NCBI GenBank assembly: GCA_001770205.1
Contig: MEQL01000038.1
Location: forward strand, 41,314 to 105,313
Reading direction: 5' to 3'
Length of the DNA: 64,000 nucleotides
Origin: Bdellovibrionales bacterium RIFOXYD12_FULL_39_22
GTDB lineage: Bacteria > Bdellovibrionota > Bacteriovoracia > Bacteriovoracales > Bacteriovoracaceae
Shown piece by piece: positions 10,801 to 18,832 of this stretch (position 1 is its first letter; every line of letters begins with the position of its first letter). The translations under genes were made by a program, and so were the position numbers. Below the pieces are notes generated by a model. That model was not told the origin of the DNA, made no database searches, and saw only the letters and a list, made by a program, of their open reading frames with translations.

Positions 10801-11268
10801 CAGTTTGAAAGTTTTTTGATTACCAGTGGGAAAATCACATTTTTCCAACATGTCGTTGATCATGCCTTGCAGGCCCATTTTTCGACCATCATCCGGGGAA
10901 TATATTCGTGCAATGCCATAGTGTTGTAGCTCTTCAATTTCTGTTGGCAAAATAACGCCACCGCCACCAGCAAAAATTTTAATATGGGCAGAATTTTTGG
11001 TTTGCAACATATCGTACATATATTTAAGATACTCAACGTGTCCGCCTTGATAGGAGGTAATAGCGATGGCCTGAGCATCTTCTTCGATGGCGCAGTTAAC
11101 GATTTCTGCAACGGAGCGGTTGTGGCCTAAATGGATTACTTCGCAACCAGATGCTTGCATAATTCTTCGCATGATGTTTATCGCGGCATCATGGCCATCA
11201 AAGAGAGAGGCGGCAGTTACCACTCTGATTTTATTTTTTGAAAGGTAGGGCGCAACTTCAGTTTGCAT
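7876..11268 (-). CDS. icmF: Fused isobutyryl-CoA mutase (IcmF)
   Basis: An adenosylcobalamin-dependent enzyme that interconverts isobutyryl-CoA and n-butyryl-CoA, with its own G-protein chaperone built in. Order: B12-binding domain (residues 10-140, [12 protein letters not shown] with axial His26), a MeaI-type GTPase (P-loop GTGGAGKSS at 204-212, [17 protein letters not shown], then ETSGIGQSD), a linker, and the TIM-barrel mutase domain from about 560 ([19 protein letters not shown]). Length and order match IcmF rather than methylmalonyl-CoA mutase, which lacks the internal GTPase. Start taken as the ATG at 11268 behind GAGG, in place of a TTG six codons upstream. It heads a four-gene minus-strand operon and is divergent from enoyl-CoA hydratase. 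Related pivalyl-CoA or other branched acyl-CoA specificities cannot be excluded. Confidence 0.93.
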   Translation of the reverse strand: MQTEVAPYLSKNKIRVVTAASLFDGHDAAINIMRRIMQASGCEVIHLGHNRSVAEIVNCAIEEDAQAIAITSYQGGHVEYLKYMYDMLQTKNSAHIKIFAGGGGVILPTEIEELQHYGIARIYSPDDGRKMGLQGMINDMLEKCDFPTGNQKTFKLENLKTCGHQTIAQLISCAENFADDNQAIFDRIRTMAQSSKTPVLGITGTGGAGKSSLVDELVNRFLTDFENKQVAIISVDPSKRKTGGALLGDRIRMNAINSDRVYMRSLATRQSNLALSKYVQSAIEIVKAANFDLIILETSGIGQSDTEITDHSNLSLYVMTPEYGASSQLEKIDMLDFADIIAINKFDKRGAEDALRDVTKQYKRNHKIFDHGPGTDSKVPIFGTIASQFNDPGMNHLYQEVISQLNSKLKIGLTSQFTLTSGMSEKKYIIPPKKTRYLAEIVETIRAHQNWIAEQCDLAETTQSLSTALATLSKNDNAATQSLENKYQNLSERQDPVCKKIISGWPTKISQYKNDFYSYCVRDKEIKIKTYTESLSKTKIPKIAMPKYRSHADILRWSLNENVPGEYPFTAGVFPFKREGEDPTRMFAGEGGPERTNRRFHYLSCGLPATRLSTAFDSVTLYGEDPNRRPDIYGKIGNSGVSICCLDDAKKLYSGFRLTDAKTSVSMTINGPSAIMVGYFMNAAIDQECEIYINQQGLENSVRKKIKEIYEKKYIAQHLTLPSYQGPLPEGNDGLGLMLLGVSGDQVLPSDIYEKIKLDTISKVRGTVQADILKEDQGQNTCIFSTEFALKIMGDIQEYFINNNVRNFYSVSISGYHIAEAGANPITQLALTLSNGFTFVEYYLSRGMDIDAFAPNLSFFFSNGIDPEYAVIGRVARRIWARAMKLKYGGNSRSQMLKYHIQTSGRSLHAQEIDFNDIRTTLQALYAIYDNCNSLHTNAYDEAITTPTEESVRRAMAIQLIINSELGLAKNQNAMQGSFIIEELTDLVEEAVLSEFEKISERGGVLGAMETMYQRSKIQEESLYYETLKHTGEYPIIGVNTFLSSKGSPTIIPREVIRATTEEKENQITTVERCHTANAQLAKQLLQELHMVARDNKNIFEKLMEVSKYCSIGQITNSLYHVGGQYRRNM

Positions 11269-11506
11269 AGTAGTTAATCCTCGCAAGATAATTAGCAGTA
11301 GATCTTATTAAGAAATAGGGTAATTTTTTATAAATAATTTGATGGTATGGCCACAGTTTTGCTAAAAATGCTTAAGACGCCGTGTGTCACGAATTAAAAA
11401 TAAACGCGATAACTCCTGGCCCTTGCTAGCTCTAATTTTCGAGAATATCATTTTGGGGTTCATCTAATTTTTTTGATAAAATTATTTTGCATCGGGAGTT
11501 CATTAC

Positions 11507-12325
11507 ATGAGCAATTCTGGCGCTGTCTCTAAACATTCTTATAAAAATTTAAATGTCGTTGAATCACGAGAGGATAAAATTATTTATCTGTCAGTAAATC
11601 GGCCAGATAAATTAAATGCACTCAATCATGATGTTTTGAAAGAATTAAAAGATTTTTTCCTTGCTGCCAGAGAGAGTATTTTGGACTCTGGTATGCGCGG
11701 AGTGATTTTTTTTGGAGAAGGGCCCAAGGCCTTTATTGCTGGAGCTGATATTGCACAACTGGCGACTCTTCCTCCTGAGTCGGCCTATGAGATGAGCAAA
11801 ACTGGCCAAGAGGTGACTCTTTTAATGGAGGAGTTTCCTCTGCCGATTATTGCAACCGTACATGGATTTGCACTAGGAGGAGGATGTGAGATGGCCATGG
11901 GAGCGGATTTTATCTATGCCACCGAAGATGCCATTTTTGGACAACCGGAAGTAAAGTTAGGATTGATTCCTGGTTTTGGTGGTTCGCAGCGCTTGGCAAA
12001 ACTTATTGGGAGGGGGCGTGCTCGGGAGTTGATGTATACTGGGGCCAATCTTTCGGCCAAAGAGGCACTTGCTTATGGGTTAGTTACAAAATTATTTAAA
12101 AACAAAGAAGAGATGATGGCCGGAGCAAAAATGGTCATTTCGATGATGGCCAAAAATTCGAGGCAAGCAATTGCGGAGGCCAAAAAAGTAATGAATTTGG
12201 GAAATGATTTGACTGTGAAAGATGGACTAAAAATCGAAGTTAGTAGTTTTTCTAAATTATTTCAGACGGAAGAGATGAAAGAGGGAACTAATGCCTTTAT
12301 GCAAAAAAGAAAGGCAAACTTTTAG
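11507..12325 (+). CDS. Enoyl-CoA hydratase/isomerase (crotonase family)
   Basis: A 272-residue crotonase-fold enzyme, most likely hydrating short-chain 2-enoyl-CoA in beta-oxidation or branched-chain amino acid breakdown. The oxyanion-hole loop reads KAFIAGADIAQL. The catalytic segment HGFALGGGCEMAMGAD carries the first conserved glutamate, and the second is in FGQPEVKLGLIPGFGG. Both glutamates are present, so hydratase activity is plausible. A short hydrophilic N-terminal extension of about 15 residues precedes the domain. GGGAG lies eight bases before the ATG. It leads a plus-strand operon, with acyl-CoA dehydrogenase starting 15 bases after its stop. Confidence 0.93.
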   Translation: MSNSGAVSKHSYKNLNVVESREDKIIYLSVNRPDKLNALNHDVLKELKDFFLAARESILDSGMRGVIFFGEGPKAFIAGADIAQLATLPPESAYEMSKTGQEVTLLMEEFPLPIIATVHGFALGGGCEMAMGADFIYATEDAIFGQPEVKLGLIPGFGGSQRLAKLIGRGRARELMYTGANLSAKEALAYGLVTKLFKNKEEMMAGAKMVISMMAKNSRQAIAEAKKVMNLGNDLTVKDGLKIEVSSFSKLFQTEEMKEGTNAFMQKRKANF

Positions 12326-12339
12326 ACAAGGGAGATATC

Positions 12340-13482
12340 GTGATAACAGATGAGAGTTACAAAGAGATTAGAAATGTAGTGTCCAACATTGCCAACAACG
12401 TGCTTATGCCGATTGCTGGAAAAATCGATCATGAGGGGAAAATTCCTTCCACGGTTTTGGAAATGTTAAAAGAAAATGGTTTTATGGGAATTTTTGTTCC
12501 AGAAGAATATGGTGGGGCAGGAATGGATTACTTGCATTATAGTATTATTGTTGAAGAGATATCGAGAGGATGCGCTTCCACCGGGGTTTTGATTTCGGCG
12601 CACAACTCTCTTTGTATTGCTCCCATTTTAGATTTTGGTACAGAAGAGCAGAAGAAAAAATATTTGCCCAAGCTGGCCTCTGGCGAACATATTGGATGCT
12701 TTTGTCTTAGTGAGCCGAATGCCGGTTCTGATCCAGGGTCACTCACTACTTTTGCGGAAGATCGTGGTGACCACTATGTGATAAATGGGACGAAAAATTT
12801 TATCACCAATGGGAAGGAAGCGAATATCGCGATTGTTTTTGCCAAGACACGAAAGACTCCGGATCACAAAGGAATGTCCGCTTTTATTGTGGAAACTGCC
12901 AGTTCTGGATTTATGGTACAAAAGTGCGAAGATAAGCTTGGTATAAAAGGTTCTTCCACCGCGCAAATTGTTTTTGAAAATATGAAGGTGCCTAAGGCCA
13001 ATTTATTAGGGCAAATTGAGAAAGGGTTTAAAATTGCTCTACACACGTTGGATGGTGGCCGGATTGGAATTGCCGCCCAGGCCCTAGGGATTGCGGAGGC
13101 CGCTTTTCGCTACGCTAAAAAATATTCCACTGAAAGAGTGCAATTTGGAAATCCCATTAGCTCTTTTCAAGGAGTACAATTTATTTTGGCCGACATGAGT
13201 ACAAAGATTGCCGCATCACGCTTGCTCGTTTTAGATAGTAGCTTTAAGAAAAACCGCAAAGAAAGTTATTCAAAAGAGGGGGCGCAGGCCAAATTATTTG
13301 CTTCTGAAACAGCTATGTGGGTTACAACCAAGGCCATTCAGGTTTGTGGGGGTAATGGTTACACCAAAGAATATCCAGTGGAGCGCCACTTTCGAGATGC
13401 GAAGATTACCGAAATTTATGAAGGGACATCTGAGGTGCAACGGATCGTTATTGCCGCGCAAGAGTTAAAAGATTTAACATAA
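12340..13482 (+). CDS. Short/branched-chain acyl-CoA dehydrogenase
   Basis: A 380-residue FAD flavoenzyme that oxidises acyl-CoA to 2-enoyl-CoA and passes electrons to electron-transfer flavoprotein. It has CFCLSEPNAGSDPGS in the FAD/substrate region, RVQFGNPISSFQG in the middle, and ITEIYEGTSEVQRIVIA at the C-terminus, whose Glu is the catalytic base in short-chain members such as butyryl-CoA dehydrogenase. It starts at a GTG at 12340 with an ideal AAGGGAG six bases upstream. It is cotranscribed with enoyl-CoA hydratase and the CoA-transferase. Butyryl- or isobutyryl-CoA, the two ends of the neighbouring IcmF reaction, are the likeliest substrates by context. Confidence 0.93.
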   Translation: MITDESYKEIRNVVSNIANNVLMPIAGKIDHEGKIPSTVLEMLKENGFMGIFVPEEYGGAGMDYLHYSIIVEEISRGCASTGVLISAHNSLCIAPILDFGTEEQKKKYLPKLASGEHIGCFCLSEPNAGSDPGSLTTFAEDRGDHYVINGTKNFITNGKEANIAIVFAKTRKTPDHKGMSAFIVETASSGFMVQKCEDKLGIKGSSTAQIVFENMKVPKANLLGQIEKGFKIALHTLDGGRIGIAAQALGIAEAAFRYAKKYSTERVQFGNPISSFQGVQFILADMSTKIAASRLLVLDSSFKKNRKESYSKEGAQAKLFASETAMWVTTKAIQVCGGNGYTKEYPVERHFRDAKITEIYEGTSEVQRIVIAAQELKDLT

Positions 13483-13517
13483 GAGACTACTCAAAGGTCA
13501 GAAAAGGTGCGTAAAGT

Positions 13518-15374
13518 ATGAAACCAGTTGTTACTTCCGCTAAAGAGGCCGTGTTGGCCATTCCTAAAGGGCAGCGTATTTTTATTGGATCGGGAGCGGC
13601 CATTCCGCAAGTATTAGTGGATGCCTTGACTGAAAACAAGGAGCATTTTTTAGATAATGAAGTGGTGCAAATTCTAACACTAGGAAAGGCGCCATTTGCC
13701 CAAAAGGGTTTTGAAAAACATTTTCGTAATAATAATTTTTTTATTGGAGCAAACGTAAGAGAGGCCGTTCAAGAAGGTCGGGCCGATTTTACGCCAATGT
13801 TTTTAAGTGAAGTTCCGGCCCTTTTAAAGTCAAAATCTTTTCCTATTGCGGCGGCACTGGTTTCGGTTACTCCTCCAGATAAAAATGGAATGTGCAGTCT
13901 GGGGGTTAGTGTAGACGTGGTTAAAAGTGGATTGGATAGTGCGAGAATAAAAATTGCGCAGATCAATACGAAGATGCCGCGGACTTTTGGAGATTCACTA
14001 ATTCCTTACAAATCTTTTGATTACGTAGTTCAGGCAGAACAAGATATTTTTGAATTATCAGAGTCACATTTGGAAATTGATGCTGATTCTGAAGCTATTG
14101 GAAAACACATTGCCGGAATGATAAAAGATGGAGATGTGTTGCAAACTGGTATTGGTAGTATTCCCAATGCGGTGTTGAAGAATCTTACGAAGAAGAACGA
14201 TTTAGGCGTACATACCGAGATGTTTCCTGATGGGTTGGCCGATCTTTTAAAAAATGGAAATATTACCAACAAAACCAAAAAGATTTTGCATGGTAGGTGC
14301 TTGACTGGCTTTTGCATGGGAACTAAAAAACTTTATGACTTTGTTCATGAAAATCCACTTATTCAATTTTATCCCTCAGAATTCACCAATGATCCCTTTA
14401 TTATTGCCCAAAATGATAATATGGTTTCGATTAACTCGGCCTTGCAAGTGGATTTGACTGGCCAGGTTTGCGCAGATTCTATTGGACATAAGTTTTACAG
14501 TGGGATTGGCGGCCAAGTAGATTTTATTCGAGGCGCCTCGCGCTCTAAAGGGGGGCGTGCGATTTTAGCACTTCCTTCAACTGCCAAAAATGGAGCAGTT
14601 TCTCGTATTGTTGCCGATCTGCTTCCAGGAGCGGGCGTTGTTACTTCCCGAGGAGATGTTCGTTATGTGGTGACAGAGTTTGGAGTTGCCTATTTACATG
14701 GCAAGACCGTTAGGCAGCGAGCTTTGGAGTTGATTCAGATTGCTCATCCTAAATTTCGCGATGAGCTTTTGGAGTTTGTTAAAAATCATAAATATGTTTA
14801 TTTCGATCAAAGATTGCTGCAGCGAGGAGCAAATTATCCAGTAGATTGGGAATTGCATGGACTGTTTGAAAACAAAGATTGCTATTTGCGGCCAATAAAA
14901 ATAACTGATGAAAAAAAATTGCAAGATCTCTTCTACTCTCGTTTTAACGATGAAGAAGAAGTTTATGAATCGGATTTGCCATCGGCGTTTTCTCGGCAAG
15001 GTATTCAACATTTTGTAAATCTTGATTATAAAAAAGAGATGGCCTTTGGGGTTTTTAGACATGCTGATTTTGATAGTATTTTAGTGGGGTTTGCTTACTT
15101 CTCTGCGTTTGACGATAGAAGTGATGGTGGAGAGCAGGTGGCAGAGATGAATTTTATGGTAGACAAAAATTTTCGAGGCCGAGGAATTGGTAAAATGCTA
15201 ACTCAAAAACTTTTTGCTTACGCTAAAACAGTAAAAATTTCCAAGTTGCATGCTACTGTATCGGCAGATAATTTACCAATGATTCACCTTTTGCGAGGAT
15301 TAGGAAAAGAGACAACCAATTGGAAGAGTTCTGCGGTAGGTAATCAGGTTACTTTCGAGTATGTATTAGTTTAA
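13518..15374 (+). CDS. Acetyl-CoA hydrolase/transferase fused to a GNAT acetyltransferase domain
   Basis: A 618-residue fusion. Residues 1-445 are a class I CoA-transferase of the acetyl-CoA hydrolase / 4-hydroxybutyrate CoA-transferase family. Motifs are FIGSGAAIPQVLVDAL, the catalytic region GVHTEMFPDG with Glu234, and FYSGIGGQVDFIRGA. Residues about 455-618 are a GNAT N-acetyltransferase domain (YLRPIKITDEKKLQDL, then the acetyl-CoA-binding FRGRGIGKML). The GNAT part could acetylate the enzyme itself, another acyl-CoA enzyme or a small molecule, which the sequence cannot settle. It is third in the acyl-CoA operon, 35 bases after the dehydrogenase, and probably activates or recycles short acyl groups as CoA thioesters. 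AAGGTG precedes the ATG. Confidence 0.9.
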   Translation: MKPVVTSAKEAVLAIPKGQRIFIGSGAAIPQVLVDALTENKEHFLDNEVVQILTLGKAPFAQKGFEKHFRNNNFFIGANVREAVQEGRADFTPMFLSEVPALLKSKSFPIAAALVSVTPPDKNGMCSLGVSVDVVKSGLDSARIKIAQINTKMPRTFGDSLIPYKSFDYVVQAEQDIFELSESHLEIDADSEAIGKHIAGMIKDGDVLQTGIGSIPNAVLKNLTKKNDLGVHTEMFPDGLADLLKNGNITNKTKKILHGRCLTGFCMGTKKLYDFVHENPLIQFYPSEFTNDPFIIAQNDNMVSINSALQVDLTGQVCADSIGHKFYSGIGGQVDFIRGASRSKGGRAILALPSTAKNGAVSRIVADLLPGAGVVTSRGDVRYVVTEFGVAYLHGKTVRQRALELIQIAHPKFRDELLEFVKNHKYVYFDQRLLQRGANYPVDWELHGLFENKDCYLRPIKITDEKKLQDLFYSRFNDEEEVYESDLPSAFSRQGIQHFVNLDYKKEMAFGVFRHADFDSILVGFAYFSAFDDRSDGGEQVAEMNFMVDKNFRGRGIGKMLTQKLFAYAKTVKISKLHATVSADNLPMIHLLRGLGKETTNWKSSAVGNQVTFEYVLV

Positions 15375-15383
15375 TGGAGTGTT

Positions 15384-15758
15384 ATGGCAAAAATTTTATT
15401 GATTGATGACGATGAAGATATGTTGCGTTTGATTAAAAGCATTGTGGAGTGTTCTGGGCACCAGGTTAGTATGACAAATGGGGTTAAGCCGGCCTTGAAA
15501 TTGTTATCGAAAGAGAATTTTTCCCTTATTTTTTTGGACTTACAGATGCCCGAATTCACCGGCCATGATTTTCTCTCCCTTTACAGTGCGATACATCAGG
15601 ATAAAAATACACCCATTGTAGTTTTAAGTTCTGATAAATCAGAAGACGCTTACAACAAGGCCATTGCTGCTGGTGCTCGTGATTTTATTGCCAAACCAAT
15701 ATCGAATAAGGTTTCCTTCTTGCGAGTGGTAGAGAAATATGTTGAGGCCAATGGTTAA
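15384..15758 (+). CDS. Single-domain response regulator (CheY-like)
   Basis: A 124-residue stand-alone receiver domain. The acidic pocket is ILLIDDDEDM at the N-terminus. The phosphoacceptor Asp lies in LIFLDLQMPEFTG, followed by the conserved Ser of VVLSSD and the Lys of DFIAKPIS. All catalytic residues are present, so it should be phosphorylated by a histidine kinase encoded elsewhere. No output domain is attached. It lies nine bases after the CoA-transferase fusion and is probably the last gene of that operon. Its partner is unknown and it need not be the chemotaxis CheY. Confidence 0.92.
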   Translation: MAKILLIDDDEDMLRLIKSIVECSGHQVSMTNGVKPALKLLSKENFSLIFLDLQMPEFTGHDFLSLYSAIHQDKNTPIVVLSSDKSEDAYNKAIAAGARDFIAKPISNKVSFLRVVEKYVEANG

Positions 15759-15839
15759 AAATTATACTTCGCTGTCGTTTTTACATTTAATATTTTATTT
15801 TTTCCCCGACTCCATCTTCTGGGTGCGATTAAATTTGCT

Positions 15840-15944
15840 ATGCGCTATATGTTTTTAGATGGAGAAGAAAACGAGAGAGGACAAGTTACCACTTACTTGT
15901 ACACATACCAATTAAACGATATGGAAGATAATGAAGGCGACTAA
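15840..15944 (+). CDS. Possible small ORF, 34 codons
   Basis: An ATG-started frame of 34 codons (begins MRYMFLDGEENERGQV, ends DMEDNEGD) in the 283-base gap between the CheY-like gene and convergent lexA. The composition is plausible for a real acidic peptide. The same frame stays open 81 bases further upstream without an ATG, so it may be the remnant of a longer gene. No good ribosome binding site is visible. Within it, ACAAGT and ACTTGT at 15881-15900 form an inverted repeat with an eight-base spacer. Confidence 0.25.
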   Translation: MRYMFLDGEENERGQVTTYLYTYQLNDMEDNEGD

Positions 15945-16025
15945 CAATACCAGGGAAGTCAATGTTATCCAACGGACGCAAAACTGGTGCCAATTACCCT
16001 TTAGCTTATTCGCTTATCCCATCTC

Positions 16026-16042
16026 ATCTTGTGGAACAAGAT
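16026..16042 (-). terminator. Short hairpin at the lexA stop codon
   Basis: ATCTTGT, GGA, ACAAGAT: a perfect seven-base stem with a three-base loop that ends on the lexA stop codon. No T-run follows in either direction, so its role as a terminator is uncertain. Confidence 0.3.
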
Positions 16043-16698
16043 TAATTTACATAGGAGCGAATTAGGCCCACTAATGTTCCTGCAATCTTAAAATTTTCAG
16101 TAGTAACCCTTATTGGTTTCATTGCAGAATTGGCCGGCCTTAATTCAACGAACTCTTTTTGTGGATAGAAATGTTTAACAGTGGCCTCACCATCAATGAG
16201 TGCTATCACTGTTTCTCCGCGTTCTGCATGATTAGTACTTTTGCAAATGATAAGGTCTCCTTCTAAAATTCCATCCTCAATCATGGAACTTCCTTCAACT
16301 TGCAGCGCAAAATACTTATATCCGCGCTTAATAAAATTGGCCGGCACAGAAACAAGAGGGGTGCTTTCTAAATGGTGGGCCTGTTCTATTGCTTCTATCG
16401 GGGCACCGGCGGCAATCTTGCCCAAAAGTGGGATTTCTTCAAAATTAGAATGATTAGTTGTCGTACGAAGCTCGCCTTCACTCATTGCGCCTTTCGGACG
16501 AAGTCCTCGACGCTCATTCCAGTTTGCTTCCTCTAGAAGGCCCGCATCAACGAGGTAGTTTATGTACCGCTGCACGGAACCAAAGGATTTAAAACTAAAA
16601 TGTTCTTTGATTTCGCGCTGTGTCGGTGAATATCCATGCTTTGTAAGATAGTTATTTATATAGTCAAAGATCTCTTTTTGCTTGGCAGTAATCCCCAT
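16042..16698 (-). CDS. lexA: LexA repressor
   Basis: The SOS-response repressor, 218 residues. The N-terminal winged helix-turn-helix runs from residue 1 to about 68 (KQKEIFDYINNYL, GYSPTQREIKEHF). The self-cleavage bond is Ala97-Gly98 in KIAAGAPIEA. The catalytic dyad is Ser138 in VEGSSM and Lys175 in GEATVKHFYP. All elements for RecA-stimulated autoproteolysis are present. The helix-turn-helix differs from the enterobacterial one, so a non-enterobacterial operator is expected. A direct repeat upstream (see the site at 16716) is a candidate for self-regulation. No recA or imu genes are adjacent. Confidence 0.95.
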   Translation of the reverse strand: MGITAKQKEIFDYINNYLTKHGYSPTQREIKEHFSFKSFGSVQRYINYLVDAGLLEEANWNERRGLRPKGAMSEGELRTTTNHSNFEEIPLLGKIAAGAPIEAIEQAHHLESTPLVSVPANFIKRGYKYFALQVEGSSMIEDGILEGDLIICKSTNHAERGETVIALIDGEATVKHFYPQKEFVELRPANSAMKPIRVTTENFKIAGTLVGLIRSYVN

Positions 16699-16715
16699 AT
16701 GATAAACGATAGCGT

Positions 16716-16732
16716 GTAAGTTAGACGTAAGT
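16716..16732 (-). promoter_or_regulatory. Candidate LexA operator: direct repeat GTAAGT
   Basis: GTAAGT occurs at 16716-16721 and again at 16727-16732, exactly 11 bases apart (ACTTAC twice on the lexA strand), only 18 bases upstream of the lexA start. Repeats in phase with one helical turn suit a dimeric repressor. Published work on Bdellovibrio LexA reports an operator built on TTAC and GTAA, which shares the half-site letters. The assignment is inferred from position. Confidence 0.4.
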
Positions 16733-16846
16733 CAATCTTTTTGTAATTTCTTTCATTTTATATCATTAATCTTCTGGTAATTGACGACGCACGGCCATCT
16801 AGCAATACTATATTACCAACGTCTTCAATAGAGGGAGGATATGCCG

Positions 16847-17605
16847 GTGAAAAATATAATAATCACACTTTTTTTATTACTTATAGTTGTTCACGTTCGA
16901 GCAGATGATTCTATTGATCTTGATGGATATGCATACAACACAATCGGGTCGGTAGAATTGGTGGAAATGGATCTGTCGGGACATGATATCTTCCTGGTCG
17001 ATTCGATAATGCGCACAGGAACCACTCCCTCTTCTACTGCTCCTATTCCACCCACCGTAACGAATCCAACACCCGTTAATCCTCTAGATCAAGTGATTGC
17101 AGAGATTGAGAAGTTATTAGCTATAGGACAAAAAATTTGGAAAATTATTGAAAATGGCCGACCGGTTATTAACACGAGTTATATTCCGGCAGTTAAAGTA
17201 ATTCCCAAAGTGGTTTCAGAAGATAGTCGTGCTACCTTCGATAGCATGGATAATTGGTCGGAGCCAAAATATAAAAAATATGCCCTCATCTATAAAAATC
17301 TTTATGGAATGAGCGTGGTTAATTTTCAGTACATTGTTCATTTTGAATATGATGGGCAATACGAAGGGAAAGGCCATTACCTTAACGCGGTTAGTATTAC
17401 AGTTTCTAATATATCTGTTCTCTGGGGATATAAGTTTGATGTAGAGACAGAGTTGATTGGAATAAGCAATAGAGGTACCAATGAAAACCCAATTGCCGCG
17501 GCCACCCTTAAGATAACTCACAAGGTAGAGACGTCCATTAAAAATGAAAATATCACCACTATCTTTGATATTGATGGCAAAGGAAGAATCTCCCAACTGG
17601 AATAG
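16847..17605 (+). CDS. Exported hypothetical protein
   Basis: An unrecognised protein of 252 residues with a clear signal peptide (hydrophobic IIITLFLLLIVVHV, likely cleaved after HVRA). A Thr/Pro-rich linker follows at about residues 58-80. After it comes a beta-strand-rich domain of about 150 residues ending in a FDIDGKGRISQLE tail. I prefer the GTG at 16847, because GGAGG lies eight bases before it but only two bases before the ATG at 16841. It is transcribed divergently from lexA across a 148-base gap. No homologous family comes to mind. Confidence 0.7.
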   Translation: MKNIIITLFLLLIVVHVRADDSIDLDGYAYNTIGSVELVEMDLSGHDIFLVDSIMRTGTTPSSTAPIPPTVTNPTPVNPLDQVIAEIEKLLAIGQKIWKIIENGRPVINTSYIPAVKVIPKVVSEDSRATFDSMDNWSEPKYKKYALIYKNLYGMSVVNFQYIVHFEYDGQYEGKGHYLNAVSITVSNISVLWGYKFDVETELIGISNRGTNENPIAAATLKITHKVETSIKNENITTIFDIDGKGRISQLE

Positions 17606-17617
17606 TTTGTTGGGAGA
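17589..17617 (+). terminator. Hairpin spanning the 3' end of the exported-protein gene
   Basis: TCTCCCAAC and GTTGGGAGA form a perfect nine-base stem with an 11-base loop containing the stop codon of the 16847 gene. An A-run, not a T-run, follows on this strand. It sits between convergent genes and may limit read-through. Confidence 0.4.
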
Positions 17618-17659
17618 TTAGTAAAAAATTTAATTATTAAATTATTAAATTATATAAAA

Positions 17660-18703
17660 TTAAAACCAATAAGAGAGAGTTGTTGCTAACTGATAAGCGT
17701 TCTGACGAGGTTGCACAACATCTTCAATCTCTTGGGAAGCATGTTCATATAAGGCCCCCACCGTAAAGAAGATATTTTTCTCCATTTTAAACTTAGTTCC
17801 GGCCTCAATTTTATTAACGGTTTGTTCAAGGTGCTTGTTTTTAAATTTTTCAGAATCCCTGTTATTGCATTGTTTATCAACAATTGCGGTTTCAACTTCA
17901 AATAAGAAATTGATTAGCTCATCGTATTTTTGCTCAAATCCAAGTTGAATAATGTGATCTTTGGCATCAATCGCACCGTGATAGACTTCGGCGTCGGTTT
18001 TAAGCGTGCCATACTGATACTCAAAAAAGAATTCAAAATCCATCCAATTATATTGAGCATTGAAATCTAAGGCCCAATTGCGTTCGTTGGCATCTACAGT
18101 ATTATCTTGCAAATAGATTGCGGCAACAGCGGCAGTTAAATCAGTTCGTGGAAAAAATTCAAAATTGTTGGCAATACCTCGTCGCAATCTTAGATCAGAG
18201 GATTTGCTTTCATATTTATCGCTGTATATGGTGAAGTGATTAAAAAATCCTAACTCTTTTGAACCAAAAGTTAGCTCAATTAGATTTTTATTATCGACAT
18301 CATACCAAGAGTGGTTGGTTCCTAGTAATGATCCTCCGTCAAGATAGCTGGCCTCAATGGCGCCTCGAATTTGTTTTGAAAAGCTTACCTTTCCCTTTCC
18401 CATTTCCAGTTTGATTTGGGGAGAGTGAGTATAGACGACAGAGGCTTCTTCAAAAATATTGTAAGGAGTGTCGAGGGAACTATCATCCAGATCCAGTTTG
18501 ATTTTAGAGGAGAATTTTTCATAGAAAGCAGAAAACTTAAGATCAATTGCCCCAATGCCGTTATTGAATTGGGCATCGGCCTGATTTTCTTTTACCGCTT
18601 TCATTAGATCTACTGCAATGAATCCAGAAAACTTTGTGTCGACGGCAAGTGTTGGCCTGATTAAGGGAAGGATGAGGAAAAAAAGAGGGATTAGCTTTAA
18701 CAT
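17660..18703 (-). CDS. Outer-membrane beta-barrel (porin-like) protein
   Basis: A 347-residue precursor with an N-terminal signal peptide (MLKLIPLFFLILPLI, likely cleaved after TLA). The rest is alternating hydrophobic and aromatic strands typical of a porin-like barrel, ending in TTLSYWF with the terminal Phe recognised by the outer-membrane assembly machinery. No specificity can be read. The start at 18703 has AGGAG six bases upstream. A longer frame to 18763 adds 20 hydrophilic residues before the signal and is rejected. It is monocistronic by eye and convergent with the 16847 gene. Confidence 0.75.
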   Translation of the reverse strand: MLKLIPLFFLILPLIRPTLAVDTKFSGFIAVDLMKAVKENQADAQFNNGIGAIDLKFSAFYEKFSSKIKLDLDDSSLDTPYNIFEEASVVYTHSPQIKLEMGKGKVSFSKQIRGAIEASYLDGGSLLGTNHSWYDVDNKNLIELTFGSKELGFFNHFTIYSDKYESKSSDLRLRRGIANNFEFFPRTDLTAAVAAIYLQDNTVDANERNWALDFNAQYNWMDFEFFFEYQYGTLKTDAEVYHGAIDAKDHIIQLGFEQKYDELINFLFEVETAIVDKQCNNRDSEKFKNKHLEQTVNKIEAGTKFKMEKNIFFTVGALYEHASQEIEDVVQPRQNAYQLATTLSYWF

Positions 18704-18832
18704 GTCATACTCCTGTTTGAGGTTAGAGGGGAAAGAGGGGTAGTCATTATCAAAAAGTTGCAATAAAAAAAAGTAAAATAAGTAGATATTTCTATATATT
18801 ATTCCGGAGTGGATTTACTTTGAGATGATGTT

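Noticed and set aside
7876..11268. Reading the mutase as methylmalonyl-CoA mutase
   Set aside because: The B12 domain is N-terminal and a MeaI-type GTPase is internal, which is the IcmF architecture. Methylmalonyl-CoA mutase has the B12 domain at the C-terminus and no internal GTPase.
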